A DNA stretch of 64,000 nt from Branchipolynoe longqiensis. Its lineage: Eukaryota; Annelida; Polychaeta; Phyllodocida; Polynoidae. Numbering within the stretch: the first letter of the stretch is position 1; each line of letters starts with the position of its first letter. Below are positions 32,813 through 43,563 of this stretch, one piece after another. The DNA is taken from contig CM059193.1 in NCBI GenBank assembly GCA_030323885.1, positions 53,472,749 to 53,536,748 of the forward strand, given 5' to 3'. The position numbers and the translations under genes are program-made. Below the pieces are notes generated by a model. It searched no databases. It was not told the origin of the DNA and worked only from the letters and a program-made list of their open reading frames with translations.

Positions 32813-33788
32813 CCTGGTCCGCTAAATTTAGACGAACGAATGGCCATAAATTGGAGATCTTGGTTGCATTCATACAAAATTTATTCAACAGCAGCGGGGA
32901 TAGGATCTAAAACAGAGAAAGTGCAATGCTGTGTGCTGCTGCATGTAGCTGGCAGTGAAGCACAAAAAGTTCATCGTACATTCGAATTCGAAACAGCTGA
33001 CAAAGACAAGATTGGACCACTAATAGCAACATTTTCAAAGTATTGCGAGGGAAAAACAAACATCACTGTGATAAGGTATGAGTTCAACGCTTTCAACCAA
33101 ACAACTGAAAATATGGACACATACATTCGCGAGTTAAGACATCGTATACAGTTTTGTTGCTATGAACAGTTGGAAGCTTCCCTTTTGTGTGATCGAATCG
33201 TGTGTGGAGTAAAAGATAACAAACTCAGGAATAAGTTATTACAAGCACCAAAATTGTCATTGGAAGACTGTGTACAGTTATGTAGACTGAGTGAAAATAA
33301 ATCGGCACAAGTACAATTATCTTCATCGAGTCAAGTGGATGCAGTATCCAGGGGTTACGGACGACGCGCTGAACAGGGACCCAGGATATCTCCATGGAAA
33401 CAAGCATCAACAAATCAATATCAACAAGGCCGTAAGATGGCGGCTTCCAGGTGTGGACGATGTGGATATAATCACCGGGATGGAAACTGTCCAGCACGCC
33501 GAAAGGAATGCATAGGATGTCGACGGATGGGTCATTTTGTAAAAATGTGCCATATGCAGAAGACACAGCCAAGGGGAGCACCACTATATGAGATTAATGT
33601 TGATTTGGAAGCCGAAAATGAACAAGTCGGGCAAGGTACATTCGACAATCAAGTTCAGGAACAACAGGACAGTGATGGCTATAATCTGTTTGTCGGTTCG
33701 ATATACAATTCTGATGACGACGACAAAGATTTGTGGTATGAGGTTTTCGTTATCAGTGGTGTGGAGGTCTCATTTAAATTAGACAGGA

Positions 33789-34319
33789 TCCGAGGCCAAT
33801 ATTTTACCATTGGAAATTTACAAGACAATAGAAAGTGCTCTTTTAAAACCGTCTAATTGTCAGTTGATCACATACGGTGGACATAAGATCAAGCCGGCAG
33901 GAGAAACGACATTGATGATCAACGGACAGGTTTTACGATTTCAAGTTACAGATGCTGGCAGTGCAATCATGGGCAAACAGGCCTGTGTTCAATTGGGTCT
34001 GTTAGCACGACTGGACACGTTAAGTACAACAACTTCACATGATGCTGACAAATTGGTAATAAAATATGCTGACGTATTTGAGGGTTTAGGTTTAATTAAG
34101 GTCAATGCTAAAATATATGTTGATAATAACGTAACTCCATGTATAGACCCCCCACGTAGAATACCGATAGCCATTACAGAGGGGGTACATAAAGAATTAG
34201 AACGTATGATAAAATTGGGGGTCATTGTAAAACAGGAGAGGCCAACCCCTTGGGTGAATTCAATTACAATAGTATGTAAACCTGGAAAACTAAGAATTTG
34301 CCTAGACCACACCTACTAA
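33789..34319 (+). pseudogene. pol: Protease end and RT start of element 1
   Basis: Shifted phase after the broken DTG site. It reads SEANILPLE-like protease sequence, then LVIKYADVFEGLGLIKVNA and PWVNSITIVCKPGKLRICLD, the first RT blocks. It ends at a TAA caused by a 4-base excess (CACA) near 34305 compared with element 2. Confidence 0.88.
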
Positions 34320-34320
34320 G

Positions 34321-34662
34321 CTAAATAAAGCGATATTGAGAGGACCATATCCTGTAAGAACAGTCGAGGAAATAGTGGCTAAATTGCATGGAGCTAGGTA
34401 TTTTTCGGTTTTAGATGCACAAAGCGGCTATTGGCAAATAGAATTAGATAAAGAAAGTTCTGAACTATGTACATTTAATACGCCTTGGGGTAGATACAGA
34501 TATACGAGATTGCCATTTGGAATAAAAACTGCGGGAGATATCTTTATTCAGGTGATGAACAAAATTTTAAGAGGGATGCCAGGTGTTCATGTAATATCAG
34601 ACGACATTTTAGTACATGGAATTACAGAAAAAGAACATAACGACCGATTAGAGGCAGTTTAA
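34321..34662 (+). pseudogene. pol: RT core of element 1
   Basis: Third phase. RGPYPVRTVEEIVAKLHGAR, FSVLDAQSGYWQIEL (catalytic Asp), RYRYTRLPFGIKTAGDIF and VHVISDDILVHG (the xDD active-site pair, about 34590-34610). It stops at 34660 because one T appears to be missing relative to element 2. Confidence 0.9.
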
Positions 34663-35855
34663 GCCGTGCACGAACTGTTCATCTCAAATTAAATCCTAAA
34701 AAGTCTAGAATTTTCAAGAACAGTGTTAACTATGTAGGGCATGTAATTAGCTCGGACGGCCTAAGTCCTAACATGGACAGAATACAAGCGATTTTCGACA
34801 TGCCCAGTCCAACCGATAAACCAGGTATATACCGATTTTTAGGAATGATTGGATATGTTAGTAAATTTATTCCGAACCTGGCTAACATAACAAAACCATT
34901 AAGGACAGTAATTCAAAAGAATGTGTCATGGCACTGGGAAAGAGAACAAGAAAAGGCGTTTCAGGAGTTAAAGAAGTTGTTAACTGAAGCACCAGTACTC
35001 CAATATTTTGATAGTAAACAAAAAGTTATAATTCAAGTGGATGCGTCTAAATATGGTGTAGGCGCCACTTTGTTTCAGAATGAATTACCTGTAGCTATGG
35101 CATCAAAAGCATTAGATAAATCACAAATAAATTATGCGGTAATTGAAAAAGAGTTATTAGCCATATGTTTTGGCTGTAAAAAGTTCCATCATTTTATTTA
35201 TGGTAATGAAGTAACAGTACACACAGACCACAAACCCCTAGTTGCAATTATGCTTAAACCAATACACGAGCTTTCAGCAAGGATGCAACGTATGCGCATG
35301 AGATTGCAAAATTATAATATTACAGTATCATATCTGAAAGGGTCGCATTTATATTTTGCAGACACTTTATCAAGAGCGCATACCTCCAGTATAGCCATTA
35401 AGGATTTGTACGACCATGACATTTCGGTTGGGGCTATAGATTTGGATATGGATGTTGTCCATCGTATCAAGGAGGCCACCAAGGTAGATCAGACGCTCAA
35501 CACATTAAAAAATCTAACGTTGGAAGGATGGCCGGATAGTAACGAGCATATTCCGAATAGTGTGAAACCCTATTATACGCTTAGACATGAGATAACATGG
35601 GCAGAGGGAGTATTACTGAAAGGTGCACAAATAGTAGTCCCTAAATTTCTACAGGCTGAGATGCTGAATAAAATACACGAATCACACTTAGGAATCGTAA
35701 AATGTAAGCAGCTCGCCAGGGATAACATTTTTTGGCCGGGAATCGGTAGACAATTGGAAGACAAAATATCCAGATGTGATACATGTCAGGAATTAAAAAA
35801 ATATGCCACCCAAAGAAACGTTAATAAATCACCCGATCATAGATATACCATTTAA
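34663..35855 (+). pseudogene. pol: RT end, RNase H and integrase zinc domain of element 1
   Basis: RT thumb (KLNPKKSRIF, NYVGHVISSDGL), then RNase H with VDASKYGVGATLFQ (Asp), NYAVIEKELLAI (Glu) and VHTDHKPLVAIM (Asp), and a LSRAH linker. The integrase N-terminal H-H-C-C domain ends at WPGIGRQLEDKISRCDTCQE. The phase is lost at a run of seven A at about 35797-35803, after which this frame closes at 35855. Confidence 0.92.
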
Positions 35856-36717
35856 TGAAATAGGGATTGACTTATTTCATGTACACGGTAAGAATTACAT
35901 CTTAATTATTGACTATTATTCCAAATTTCCGGAGTTCATAGAATTGGACAGAATATCTACTACAGCAGTTATTGAGGCATTAAAACAAACATTTGTACGG
36001 TTTGGTATCCCCAAATATATAGTATCGGATAATGGTCCACAGTTCACGAGTCTCGAATTTCAGAAATTTGCTTCGTTCTATGGGTTTGTATCGCTGTACT
36101 CTAGTCCGATGCATGCCCAAAGTAACGGACAAGTTGAGCGATATGTTCAAACAGTCAAACGTATAATAAAGAAATGTGTAAGAGACGGTAGAGATATACA
36201 TATAGCCATGCTCAATTATAGAAATACAACATTGAATGGGATTGGCGCATCCCCTGCGCAACTAATGATGTCACGAAAATTAAGAAGCAGGATCCCGGTA
36301 CTAGATCGGGACTTGAGGGCAACAGTACATACATCAAAACTCCACCAAATACACCATAGTCAGCAAGTACAGAAAGAGTACTTTGACAGACATGCCAGTA
36401 GTATTCAGCACCCTTTGAAGAAGGGTGATAACGTCCGTTATAAGGACCACAATGGTGACTGGAAGAAAGGTAGTATTGTAAATACTAATGTCGACACTAA
36501 AAGAAGTTACGATGTGATAAATGAATATGACCATATAATACGGCGGAACAGGAGATTTATTCAAAAGTGTCCTAGTCACCGCTCAAATAAAACTGCACGA
36601 GATGCAACATCTGTTCACGTGAATAACTCGCAGAAAATAAACGTACCAATCACATGTACTACACGTTATGGTCGTTTAAGTAGGCCACCAGTTCGTTACG
36701 GTTTAACTGTACATTAA
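35803..36717 (+). pseudogene. pol: Integrase core and C-terminus of element 1
   Basis: 304-codon frame. DDE triad: Asp in GIDLF (residue 23), Asp in SDNGPQF (76) and Glu in SNGQVE (112), which gives the DD35E spacing. The C-terminal part (LKKGDNVRYKDHNGDWKKG) is the DNA-binding domain. No chromodomain is seen. The catalytic core itself is intact. Confidence 0.93.
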
Positions 36718-37250
36718 TTAAAATATAAAGAGATAGTTATGTTACCAATACTTACTGTTACATGTGCAGTATGTTCCTCATTCTTAGTAATTTAAGTCCA
36801 TGTATGTATATTGACGCATCTTCAATATTGAATCAAAAAACATAAGTGAACTTTTGACTGGTGTAACCAGCCCAGACTGGGGACATGACAACGTCAGAAA
36901 ATATATGTATCAAACCAAGAAGGCACAAAATAACCACAAATCAAGAAGCAGCATAGCGAGTCCATACAATCGGGACACAATTGTACGTGTCACAATAAAC
37001 ATTGCTATCTACTAAGTTCATGTGATACTATGTTGAATACCTGTTATCTGTAAGAAAGGGGTTAGGATAAGGAATGAAATATTATATATGTATATGTTAT
37101 GACTTGATAATTTGAATAATTTGGGAATAAAGGAATTTGAATAGAAGTAAGTTGTATAGCTCTAAGTCAGTACAGATATCAATTCAAACAATAAGGTAAC
37201 ATTAATGATATTTAAAACGGTCCATATGTTACTTAAGGAAAAGGGGAAGA
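36718..37250 (+). other. 3' untranslated region of element 1
   Basis: AT-rich, no coding frame, ending in the polypurine tract at 37234-37250 directly before the right LTR. Confidence 0.75.
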
Positions 37251-37371
37251 TGTAATGTATTGTAGTTGTACGAACGCCCCCCGACAGTGAGACTGCATGA
37301 CGTCATGATTGAGTGTTCCTAATAAAGTCAGTTACGTTACAAGAACTCACGGTGTCCACACATACTTTACA
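37251..37371 (+). repeat. 3' LTR of element 1
   Basis: 121 bp, read as identical to the 5' LTR. AATAAA at 37321-37326. Followed by GTCCC (37372-37376). Confidence 0.93.
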
Positions 37372-37376
37372 GTCCC

Positions 37377-37760
37377 TACAGCCTGTTCCTCTCTACACCC
37401 TCCCCCTACATCCTCCCCTTACACCCTCCACCCGCCATCCCTACATCCTGTTCCTCCTGACACCCTCCCCCTACACCCTCCACCCGCCGTCCCTACAGCC
37501 TGTTCCTCCCTACACCCTCCCCCTAGACCCTCCACCCGCCGTCCCTACAGCCTGTTCCTCCCTACACCCTCCCCCTACATCCTCCACCCACCGTCTCTAC
37601 AGCCTGTTTCTCTGTACATCCTCCCCCTACATCCTCCACCCGCCGTCCCTACATCCTGTTCCTCCTGACACCCTCCCCCTAGACCCTCCACCTGCCATCC
37701 CTACAGCCTGTTCCTCCCGACACCCTCCCCCTACACCCTCCACCCGCCGTCCCTACAGCC
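37377..37760. repeat. Minisatellite M, part 2
   Basis: Same unit as 30378-31202, about seven units, lying between the two Ty3 elements. Confidence 0.9.
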
Positions 37761-37877
37761 TGTAAAAGACGTGTTAACACCGTGAGTTCTGTAACGTAAC
37801 TGTCTTTATTAAGAATGGATCCTTATGATGTCAAACGGTATTACGGTGGGGGTGTTCAGATAACTACATACATTACA
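37761..37877 (-). repeat. 3' LTR of element 2
   Basis: 117 bp. On the minus strand it carries AATAAAGACAGTTACGTTAC, matching the polyadenylation region of the element 1 LTR. Confidence 0.92.
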
Positions 37878-38338
37878 TCTTCCCCTTTGAACAATAGTTA
37901 ACAATTAACAAATATAACCCAATGACGTCCTTATGTAAACGACCACCTGTATGATCAAATGGTACCTCATTAAATATGTTTCATACAAAAATGCGTTCAT
38001 CACTTTTCTTTACTATAGTTTACTCTTAATGATCCTAACTACCATCGAGATCCACAGGTTACCATTTTTTTGTTTATGTTAACATTTGTCATAATGTCAT
38101 ATCCCCCCCTTTTCATATAATCCAACCAGATAGATCCAAATACTCCATTCTGAATCCATGAAAATATTACATGCACAAAGCAAACGCCATACATTGTGGT
38201 AACGAAAGTGGTACTTGACGAGACTATCGAAGATATAATATTATAATTTCACAGTCTATTTCATGCCCTGTATATGCATGCAACTTAACGCTAATAACAA
38301 AGGTATTCAATGCATAAATGGTAACTTATTTGACATGT
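37878..38338. other. 3' untranslated region of element 2 (part)
   Basis: AT-rich, non-coding. Continues beyond the LINE insertion at 39105-39566. Confidence 0.7.
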
Positions 38339-39104
38339 ATTATCATTACCAAAGAAGTTTGGCCTGAAAATTAACATCAAGAAGACGGAGGTGCTGTACC
38401 AACCCAACTCTACAAGAACCCAAGAGGAGGAGATCATGGTTGACGGAAACAAGCTGAACTCTGTTCCGGCATTCACCTATCTCGGAAGCACTATATCAAG
38501 TGATGGACGCATTGATGCTGAGATACAGAGGAGGATGGCAAAGGCTAGCGTATCTTTCGGCCGACTACGCCAGAGACTCTGGAACAACCACCATGTGTCC
38601 ATTCGGGTCAAAGGTAAGATCTACCGCGCAATCGTGCTATCCACCCTACTATACGGAGCCGAGGCCTGGACAGTGTACAGACAGCAGGTGAAAAAGCTGC
38701 ATGCCTTCATGATGCGACATCTGCGTTCAATCATGAGGCTAACCTGGAAGGACAAAGTGACGAATAAGGAAATACTCAAACGGATGGGGCTGCCCTCTAT
38801 GGAAGATCTTCTGATCAAAATGAATCTCCGGTGGACTGGACACCTCATGAGGATGTCATCAGACAGGCTACCAAAGCAGATCCTCTATTCTCAACTGTCT
38901 TCTGGCTACAGAAAGAGAGGGCGCCCCCGTCTCCGGTTCAAAGATACCATCAAGAGAAACCTGAAGCTGAGAGACATTAAGACCGACTCATGGACGCAAC
39001 TCTCACAGCAGAGAGCTAAATGGAGAGCGGCAGTCAAGTAATGAAAGCAGTCTTTGTCGCATCGCGACCGACAGCATGATGATGATGATGATGATTATCA
39101 TTAC
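38339..39104 (+). mobile_element. RTE-type LINE, 5'-truncated, with 11-bp target duplication
   Basis: ATTATCATTAC at 38339-38349 and 39094-39104 flank the insertion. The 3' end is an (ATG)n tail after CATCGCGACCGACAGC, as in the copy at 2068-2474. Orientation is opposite to the host LTR element. Only the last 230 codons remain, the usual outcome of incomplete target-primed reverse transcription. Confidence 0.93.
38352..39041 (+). pseudogene. RTE reverse transcriptase, C-terminal region
   Basis: Open from the truncation point: KKFGLKINIKKTEVLYQP (end of RT thumb), then FTYLGSTISSDGRIDAEIQ and ILSTLLYGAEAW-like sequence (VLSTLLYGAEAWTVY), LRSIMRLTWKDKVTN, WTGHLMRMSSDR and GRPRLRFKDTIKRNL, ending at TAA. 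Endonuclease and catalytic RT blocks are absent. No stop inside, suggesting a fairly young copy. Confidence 0.92.
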
Positions 39105-39566
39105 AAAAGATGCGTATATAAACTAGTACGTTGTATAATCAGCAAGGGCCATTTGTCGATTCTTATGTTTACAAGTGAATTATGCGGCGTCTTTAACGTG
39201 CTGTTGTATGTATTACGTTTGTTTAACATCTACCTTGGTATTTGTGACTACTAACAAGGTATCGGTACAGAGTCAATATTTAATTGCTAACATACTTGAT
39301 ATGTAAGACAATTTAACTCGTCCATCCAAACAAACACAAAAGTACACAGTTAGTTTTAAGTGTCGTTTCTTAATTGAACAATGTATTGTGTCCATTCTTT
39401 GTTTGATCTTAACTAAGTGTCGTTCTTATTCTTACTGTACTGCTTTTATAGCATGTCATTTGTTTAATTATTACAATTGCATCAGTGAACATTTAACAAA
39501 ATAGCATAAACTTATTATGATGACTACGTTGAGCCGACATGTTGGTATGGACGTCTTTATGTCACC

Positions 39567-40790
39567 TCATTGTCCAAAACTCACCGGAGGTTTACATAAT
39601 CTACCGTATTGTGTTGTATATGTTAAAGATTTGCCCATACTCGGTGAACTGCTAACATCATTCATGTTTGTTACTCTCGGCTTCTGAGCTAATCTATCAT
39701 CGGGACACTTGAACATAAATTTTCTGTTACATCGTAATACATTTTTATGTTCATTTAACAATTTATACTGTCTCATCTGTCTATTACCCGTACTCACAAT
39801 TTGTCCCCGTTGCCACTCATTTTCATGATTTTTGTATCGGACCTTGTCACCTATTTTTAACAATGGATGATTCCTACCTGCATGTTTGTCGAAGTACAAT
39901 TTCTGCAAATTTTGATTTCGGGTAAGTTGAGGTAATTTGGATGGGAGGGATGTTGCCTTCAGGTTACAATCCAAAACAGGTATCTTAGTCCTCAACTGGC
40001 ATGACATCAATAACTGCGCTGGCGATGCACCAACGCCATCTAGTGTAGTGTTTCTGTAATTTAGTAGCGCTATTTGTATGTCGCGACTATCTCTAATACA
40101 TTTCTTTATTACCCTTTTTATTGTTTGCACATACCTTTCGACTTGTCCATTGCTCTGAGCATGCATGGGGCTCGTATAAATTGGTGTGAAACCATATGTC
40201 GATGAGAATCTTCGATATTCCTCACTAGCAAACTGCGGTCCATTATCTGATACTACATACCTAGGTATCGCGTATCTGGCAAATGTTTGCTTTAATGCAT
40301 CAATCACTGATAGACTAGATGTCTGCAATAATTCAATTATGTCAGGGAATTTAGAATAGTAGTCAACTATTAACAAGTAATTCCTATCCTCGACATGAAA
40401 TAAATCAACACCTACTTTGTGAAATGGTATGTCTTGTATAGAATGATTTACTAACGGCTCTTTGGCCTGTACATTTCTGAATTCCTGGCACACTGTACAT
40501 CTAGAAATTTTATCTTCTAACTGGCCGCCTAAACCTGGCCAAAAAACATTATCTCTAGCTAGTTGCTTACATTTAACCATGCCTAAATGCGACGCATGCA
40601 ACTTATCTAAAATATTCGGCTGTAATGACTTGGGAACGATTATCTGAGCTCCTTTTAACAACAATCCATCATAAAAAGTGATATCATGCCTAAAAGTATA
40701 AAATGGTTTTACATCAGGATCTACATTTTTGTTTACAGCAGGCCATCCTGCCAATGTCAAATATTTTATTTTCTGCAGTGTCTGATCCAA
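39567..40790 (-). pseudogene. pol: Integrase of element 2
   Basis: 407 codons without interruption. Zinc domain: H65, H68, C98 and C101 (LHASHLG, RCTVCQ). Catalytic triad D129 (GVDLF), D182 (SDNGPQF) and E218 (SNGQVE), DD35E. C-terminal LKIGDKVRYKNHENEWQRGQ DNA-binding segment. The integrase is intact although upstream stops (about 40805-40815 and 40923) cut it off from the rest of Pol. Confidence 0.93.
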
Positions 40791-40922
40791 CTGGGTGCCC
40801 TCTCTTACTCGTTAGATAATATCCGTACTTATATCTACCGCAGCCACCGAAATGTCATGATCGAATAGGTCATTCGGGTTTATACTGGATGTATGGGCCC
40901 GTGACAGATTATCTGCAAAAAA

Positions 40923-41158
40923 CTAATTTGATCCCTTTAAGTATGTGACCCTTATGTTATAATTCTGGAGTCTCATGCGCATCCTCTCCATTCTAGCCGA
41001 TAATTGGTGTATAGGTTTCAGCATAATAGCTACCAGAGGTTTGTGATCAGTTTGTATAGTTACGCCATTACCATAAATATAATCATGAAATTGTCTGCAT
41101 CCGAAACATATGGCTAACAATTCTTTCTCAATAACAGCATAACTTATCTGTGTTTTAT
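40923..41158 (-). pseudogene. pol: RNase H remnant of element 2
   Basis: Keeps the Glu-bearing helix and IQTDHKPLVAIMLKPIHQLS, but the first 25-30 residues with the first catalytic Asp (VDASKYG in element 1) are deleted at the junction near 41159. Ends at a stop at 40923 before the F-F-A-D-N-L-S-R segment. Confidence 0.88.
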
Positions 41159-41760
41159 CTAATGCTCGTTTCTATCAAAATATCTGAGAACCGGTGCTCT
41201 ACTCAAAAGGTCCTTCAAGTCTTGAAATGATTTAGCCTGCTCATTATCCCAGTGCCATGCTACACTTTTTTGAATGACAGTTCGTAACAGTTTTGTAATT
41301 TGGGCCATGTTTGGGATAAATTTACTGACATATCCAACCATGCCTAAGAAATGCTGCACTGCTGCTTTATCTTTAGGAGGTGGCATGTCTATTATTGCCT
41401 GGATCCTGTCTGCATTTGGTTTTAGGCCATCCGAAGTGAGCAAATGGCCCACATAGTTTACACTAGTTTTGCAAAATTTAGATTTCTTAGGATTCAATTT
41501 AAGGTTCAAGCCTCTCGCACGTTTCAATACTGCCTCTAAGCGTATATTATGTTCTGCTATGGTTACACCATGTATCAAAATGTCATCAGAAATGACATGC
41601 ACACCGGGCAAATCCAACAGGATCTCATTCATCTCTTGTATGAATATATCACCTGCAGTTTTTATCCCAAATGGTAGACGTGTATAGCGATACCTGCCCC
41701 ATGGGGTATTAAAAGTATATAATTTGGAGCTGTCATCATCTACTTGTATCTGCCAATACC
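41159..41760 (-). pseudogene. pol: RT palm and thumb of element 2
   Basis: From GYWQIQVDDDSSKLYTFNT through RYRYTRLPFGIKTAGDIF, VHVISDDILIHG (active-site pair), LNLKLNPKKSKF and FLGMVGYVSKFIPNM. Closes at 41159 at the RNase H deletion. Confidence 0.9.
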
Positions 41761-41764
41761 CACT

Positions 41765-42800
41765 TATAAAAACACGGATGCTCTGCCGCTGTGAGCACCC
41801 TATGTAATTACAAAACTCTCCCCCTTCATTTCACCTGTGATGCAATCAGTCTAATCAATTTAACCATGTCTGGAATGAGGAAGGAAAACTAGTCACAAAG
41901 ATGAACAGTGAATAAGTTGTGCTTTATTGGCAGCAACTCCTGTCATCCCCCTTACATGTGACCTAGCACCTGCACTCCTCATATACTGCCCACACTATGT
42001 CTCATTGTCACTTTAGCCTGTATACTGAAACAGTGCCCACAACCCATGGGACAGGAGTCCTATGGCTGTGGATACACTCAATTTGAATAGATGAATTTGG
42101 ATAGCATCAGACAGAGTGTCTGGGGTCCTGCTCAGAAGTTGGTCTGTCTCACTCAAGAGCCAGGATGAGAGTGATTTTCCTTCAGTGTGTCTGAAGCAAA
42201 ATCTTGAATAATTAATTAGCTGAGACTAGTGTGTGGTCAGGATAGGCCAAGGGAGTCAGGTGACCGGACATTCCCCAGCCAGCCAATGAGGCACTCCCCC
42301 CAGACTGGGTGGGTGACCACCCCCATTAGGGGCTGTCACTCAAACCAGCTGCAGGTGGTGCACTCTATACATATGCAAAAATTAGGCAGGTGGGTCAGTC
42401 GGTGGTCCTGGGTGGACAGGATGTTGCAAACAGTTACAGATATGTATATAGATATATATACTATCTTGTTCTTTTTCCTCCAATTGTATTCTTTATGAAC
42501 ACATAGAGAAACATTTCAATAATCCTGTACTGTTTCTGGCAAGGAACTCTTTTCATTAACTCCAAACATCATATATAACAGATAGTTTACACCACCCAGC
42601 ATCATGCACCTTTCCATCAATTCCACTCATAATATATAACATATAGTTTACCTCACTCAGCATCAGGTACAATGGGAGTGGGATTTTATTAATTTTAGTT
42701 ACTTTTAGTTTACATAACTTAAGTCCCACTCCGACATCCAAGAATAATGATGCTCTCTGCCAATATATAATTCTTAACCGAAAATCCGTATATTTTTACA
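41765..42800. mobile_element. Inverted-repeat element inserted in RT of element 2
   Basis: CACT at 41761-41764 and 42801-42804 is duplicated (ACT alone is also possible). Ends are inverted with gaps: left TATAAAAACACGGATGCTC, right (reverse complement) TGTAAAAATATACGGATTTTC. Removing 1,036 bp joins codons for FSVLDANS to GYWQ exactly as in element 1. The interior has two near-copies of a TAACAxATAGTTTACxxCA segment (42570-42665). No transposase frame. Family not recognised. Confidence 0.85.
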
Positions 42801-42804
42801 CACT

Positions 42805-43563
42805 GTTAGCATCCAACACTGAAAAGTAATTAGCCCCATGTATTTGTGCCACTACCTCTGCCACAGTTCGTACTGGGTACGGGCCTCGTAGTATGGCCCT
42901 ATTTAACTTAGTAGGGTCAAGGCAAATTCTTAGCTTTCCAGGTTTCCTAACAATTGTTATAGAATTTACCCACGGGGTCAGTTCCACCTGCTTTACAATT
43001 ACACCTAAATCTACCATTCGGGTTAACTCTTTTTGAACATCATCAACAATTGATATGGGTACCCTGCATGGGGGATCTACAACAGGTGTTATATATTCAT
43101 CAACATAAATTTGTGCATTTACTTTAATTAAACCTAAACCTTCAAAAACGTCAGAGTAATTCTTTACCAGTTTTTGTGCATTCAGGTCAGTCTGCATAGC
43201 ATCCAGGGTGTCTAGGCATGCCAATAGGCCTAGGGTGACACATGCCTGTTTACCTAGGATAGCACTCCCGGCATCCGTCACTTGAAATCTTAGTTCATTT
43301 CCATTGATAGTCAATGTAGTTTCCCCGTTAGGCTTGATCCGGTGACCTCCATAAGTCACCAAATGGCAATTTGAAGGCGATAACGTAGTACTTGTTATTT
43401 TATGGTACATATCCAGAGGCAGAATGTTTGCCTCTGAACCAGTGTCCAATTTAAAAGACACATCTTGATCAGCAATGACGAATGTGGCATACCATAAGTT
43501 ACTGTTATCCACGTTGTCACGGTCGACTGTTCCCACAAACAAATCGCATTTGTCATCATCCAC
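42805..43563 (-). pseudogene. pol: Protease and RT start of element 2
   Basis: Follows Gag in the same phase after a single TGA. Protease active site DTGSEANILPL near residue 40. Then DVFEGLGLIKVNAQIYVDE, PWVNSITIVRKPGKLRICLD, PTKLNRAILRGPYPVRTVAE and FSVLDANS, cut there by the insertion at 42800. Confidence 0.92.

Larger units (their letters stand above)
31356..33788 (+). pseudogene. gag: Gag of element 1, split by a transposon
   Basis: The original start is probably the ATG at 31356 (MALHGLKTPG), because element 2 starts the same way. The frame is cut after about ten codons by the insertion at 31385-32812 and resumes near 32813 (PLNLDERMAINW). The resumed part has a helical Gag core and two zinc knuckles: C-x2-C-x3-H-x4-C (about residues 216-228 of the downstream frame) and C-x2-C-x4-H-x4-C (235-248). 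The frame runs on without a stop toward the protease, so Gag and Pol were one frame. A loss of two bases at about 33785, within the DTG active-site codons of the protease, ends the correct phase. Role: RNA packaging and particle formation. Confidence 0.9.
31203..37371 (+). mobile_element. Ty3-type LTR retrotransposon, element 1
   Basis: 6,169 bp bounded by two 121-bp LTRs that I read as identical, starting TG and ending CA, with the 5-bp duplication GTCCC at 31198-31202 and 37372-37376. After the left LTR, TGGTGTCAGA is a plausible primer-binding site for a leucine tRNA. AAGGAAAAGGGGAAGA before the right LTR is a polypurine tract. The domain order Gag (two zinc knuckles), protease, RT, RNase H, integrase is Ty3/gypsy type. 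Very short LTRs and a single Gag-Pol frame suggest the Mag/SURL group. Gag is split by a 1.43-kb insertion, and Pol has at least four frame disruptions, so it cannot act autonomously as read. Confidence 0.95.
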
